Assembly: GCA_016218905.1 (NCBI GenBank)
Contig: JACRCS010000938.1
Span: forward strand, 1 to 14,008
Direction: 5' to 3'
Length of the DNA: 14,008 nucleotides
Source: Deltaproteobacteria bacterium
GTDB lineage: Bacteria; Desulfobacterota_C; Deferrisomatia; Deferrisomatales; JACRMM01
The notes beneath the pieces were generated by a model. The model did not search any database. It was not told where the DNA came from and worked only from the letters and a program-made list of their open reading frames with translations. Positions 13,174-14,008 of the stretch are shown piece by piece; position 1 is the first letter of the stretch; each line of letters begins with the position of its first letter. The position numbers were made by a program, and so were the translations under genes.

Positions 13174-14008
13174 CGGGCGGCCCTCCCGGGTCCGAACAGG
13201 CCCTGGGGCCGGAGGAGGAGCACGCCGAGGAAGACACCGTAGATCAAAATGGACCGGTACGTCGGCGAGGTCAGGGCGACGCCGTACGTCTCGACCGCGC
13301 CGAGCAGCAGCCCGGCGGCCAGACTGCCCGTCAGGTTCCCGAGTCCGCCCAGGATGATGACGACGAAGGCGGCCATGGTGAAGGGCCCGCCCATGAACGG
13401 GTTCGTCGGCTCCAGCATGCTCACCAGGGCGCCCGCGAGGCCCGCGGCTGCGAAGCCCATGCAGAGGCTGATCAGCTGGACCCGGCCGATGTCGATTCCC
13501 ACGATGGCCGGAGCTTCCCTGTGCTGGATCAGCGCCCTCAGGGCCAGCCCGGTGCGGCTGCCCCGCAGGAAGAGCGTCGCGCCCCCGCAAGCGACGACCG
13601 CCACGGAGAACGCCGCCAGGTTCCGCCCCGCCAGGGAAGCGCTCCCCACGTGGAAGACTTCGCCCAGATACGAGTAGGCGCGCGGGCTCGCCGTAAAGAG
13701 GAGCGCCGCGACGTTCTGGAGGATCACGGAGACGCCGAAGAAGAGCAGGAGCGAGTTTCCTTCGATCCGCCCGGCCAAGGTCGCGGAGCGCACGCTCCTC
13801 CGCACCAGGCCGAAGTACACGGCCGCCCCGAGGGCCGCACCGAAGAGCATCGCGGCCGCCCCGGAGAGGAGGGGGCCGATCCCGAACAGGCGACACGCCC
13901 AGAACGAGACGTAGGAACCCACCATCAGGACTTCCCCGTGCGCCACGTTCAGGAGGCGCATGGTCCCGCAGACGAGATTCAGGCCGAGCGCCACGAGCGC
14001 GTACAAAG
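13170..14008 (-). CDS. livH: Branched-chain amino acid-type ABC transporter permease, LivH family (5' end outside window)
   Basis: Inner-membrane permease of a Liv/HAAT ABC importer, a family that carries branched-chain amino acids, amides and, in many catabolic operons, aromatic acids. The visible 279 or so residues are mostly hydrophobic helices. The first visible segment, YALVALGLNLVCG, then RLLNVAHGE, is the usual N-terminal part of LivH, so only about 10-25 residues are missing beyond the right edge. The TTG near the edge is probably an internal leucine codon, not the start. A cytoplasmic coupling loop (SRTGLALRALIQHREAP, then GIDIGR) and the segment VVIILGGLGNLTGSLAAG are typical of the family. 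The protein ends RPQGLFGPGRAAR. Its TGA overlaps the GTG of the next permease gene by 4 bases, which suggests translational coupling. The substrate cannot be told from the permease. Confidence 0.9.
   Translation of the reverse strand, partial: LYALVALGLNLVCGTMRLLNVAHGEVLMVGSYVSFWACRLFGIGPLLSGAAAMLFGAALGAAVYFGLVRRSVRSATLAGRIEGNSLLLFFGVSVILQNVAALLFTASPRAYSYLGEVFHVGSASLAGRNLAAFSVAVVACGGATLFLRGSRTGLALRALIQHREAPAIVGIDIGRVQLISLCMGFAAAGLAGALVSMLEPTNPFMGGPFTMAAFVVIILGGLGNLTGSLAAGLLLGAVETYGVALTSPTYRSILIYGVFLGVLLLRPQGLFGPGRAAR

Overview
The window is GC-rich bacterial DNA in which every gene I can support lies on the minus strand. Genes are packed head to tail, and several junctions are 4-base GTGA or ATGA overlaps. 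The genes look like one long transcription unit, or a few linked ones, read from high to low coordinates. I see no RNA gene, transposase, integrase or CRISPR array. The style fits an uncultured or environmental, probably anaerobic, GC-rich bacterium such as a Desulfobacterota-like or Rokubacteria-like lineage. That placement is an impression from gene content and from the intergenic repeats; no marker gene is present.

Layout in transcription order. (1) 14008 to 10815 encodes four parts of a branched-chain-amino-acid-type (Liv/HAAT) ABC importer: permeases LivH (cut by the window edge) and LivM, then ATPases LivG and LivF. The binding protein is not in the window. (2) A repeat-bearing gap lies at 10658-10814. 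(3) 10657 to 6230 encodes a molybdenum hydroxylase set: a CoxG-like SRPBCC protein, an FAD subunit, a [2Fe-2S] subunit and a molybdopterin large subunit. The gap between the last two holds a large hairpin of 9-base tandem units. The large subunit has the xanthine-dehydrogenase-type loop, not the CO-dehydrogenase one. (4) 6233 to 4272 encodes an old-yellow-enzyme/dienoyl-CoA-reductase-type flavoprotein broken by one in-frame TAG. (5) 4250 to 3849 encodes a small VOC protein resembling methylmalonyl-CoA epimerase. (6) 3827 to 865 encodes two proteins that together look like phenylphosphate synthase: a 615-residue phosphohistidine subunit with its histidine at 570, and a 366-residue ATP-grasp subunit. 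(7) 811 to the left edge encodes the start of a 4-hydroxybenzoyl-CoA reductase beta (HcrB) homologue, with the four extra cysteines that bind its special [4Fe-4S] cluster.

Read together, this is most likely a catabolic island for an aromatic or cyclic compound in an anaerobe. The substrate would be imported by a Liv-type transporter. A phenol-like compound would be activated by an ATP-dependent phosphotransferase, and a ring hydroxyl would be removed reductively by an HCR-type enzyme. A second molybdenum hydroxylase and an OYE-type reductase would work on the same or a related substrate. The phenol assignment rests mainly on PpsA, PpsB and HcrB sitting side by side. No phenylphosphate carboxylase (UbiD family), PpsC, CoA ligase or benzoyl-CoA reductase is in the window, so the actual substrate is open.

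The most unusual points are the amber codon in an otherwise full-length flavoprotein gene, that protein's CxxDxxC iron-sulfur motif and atypical active site, the metal-ligand losses in the VOC protein, the coexistence of two different molybdenum hydroxylase flavin subunits, and the structured intergenic repeats.
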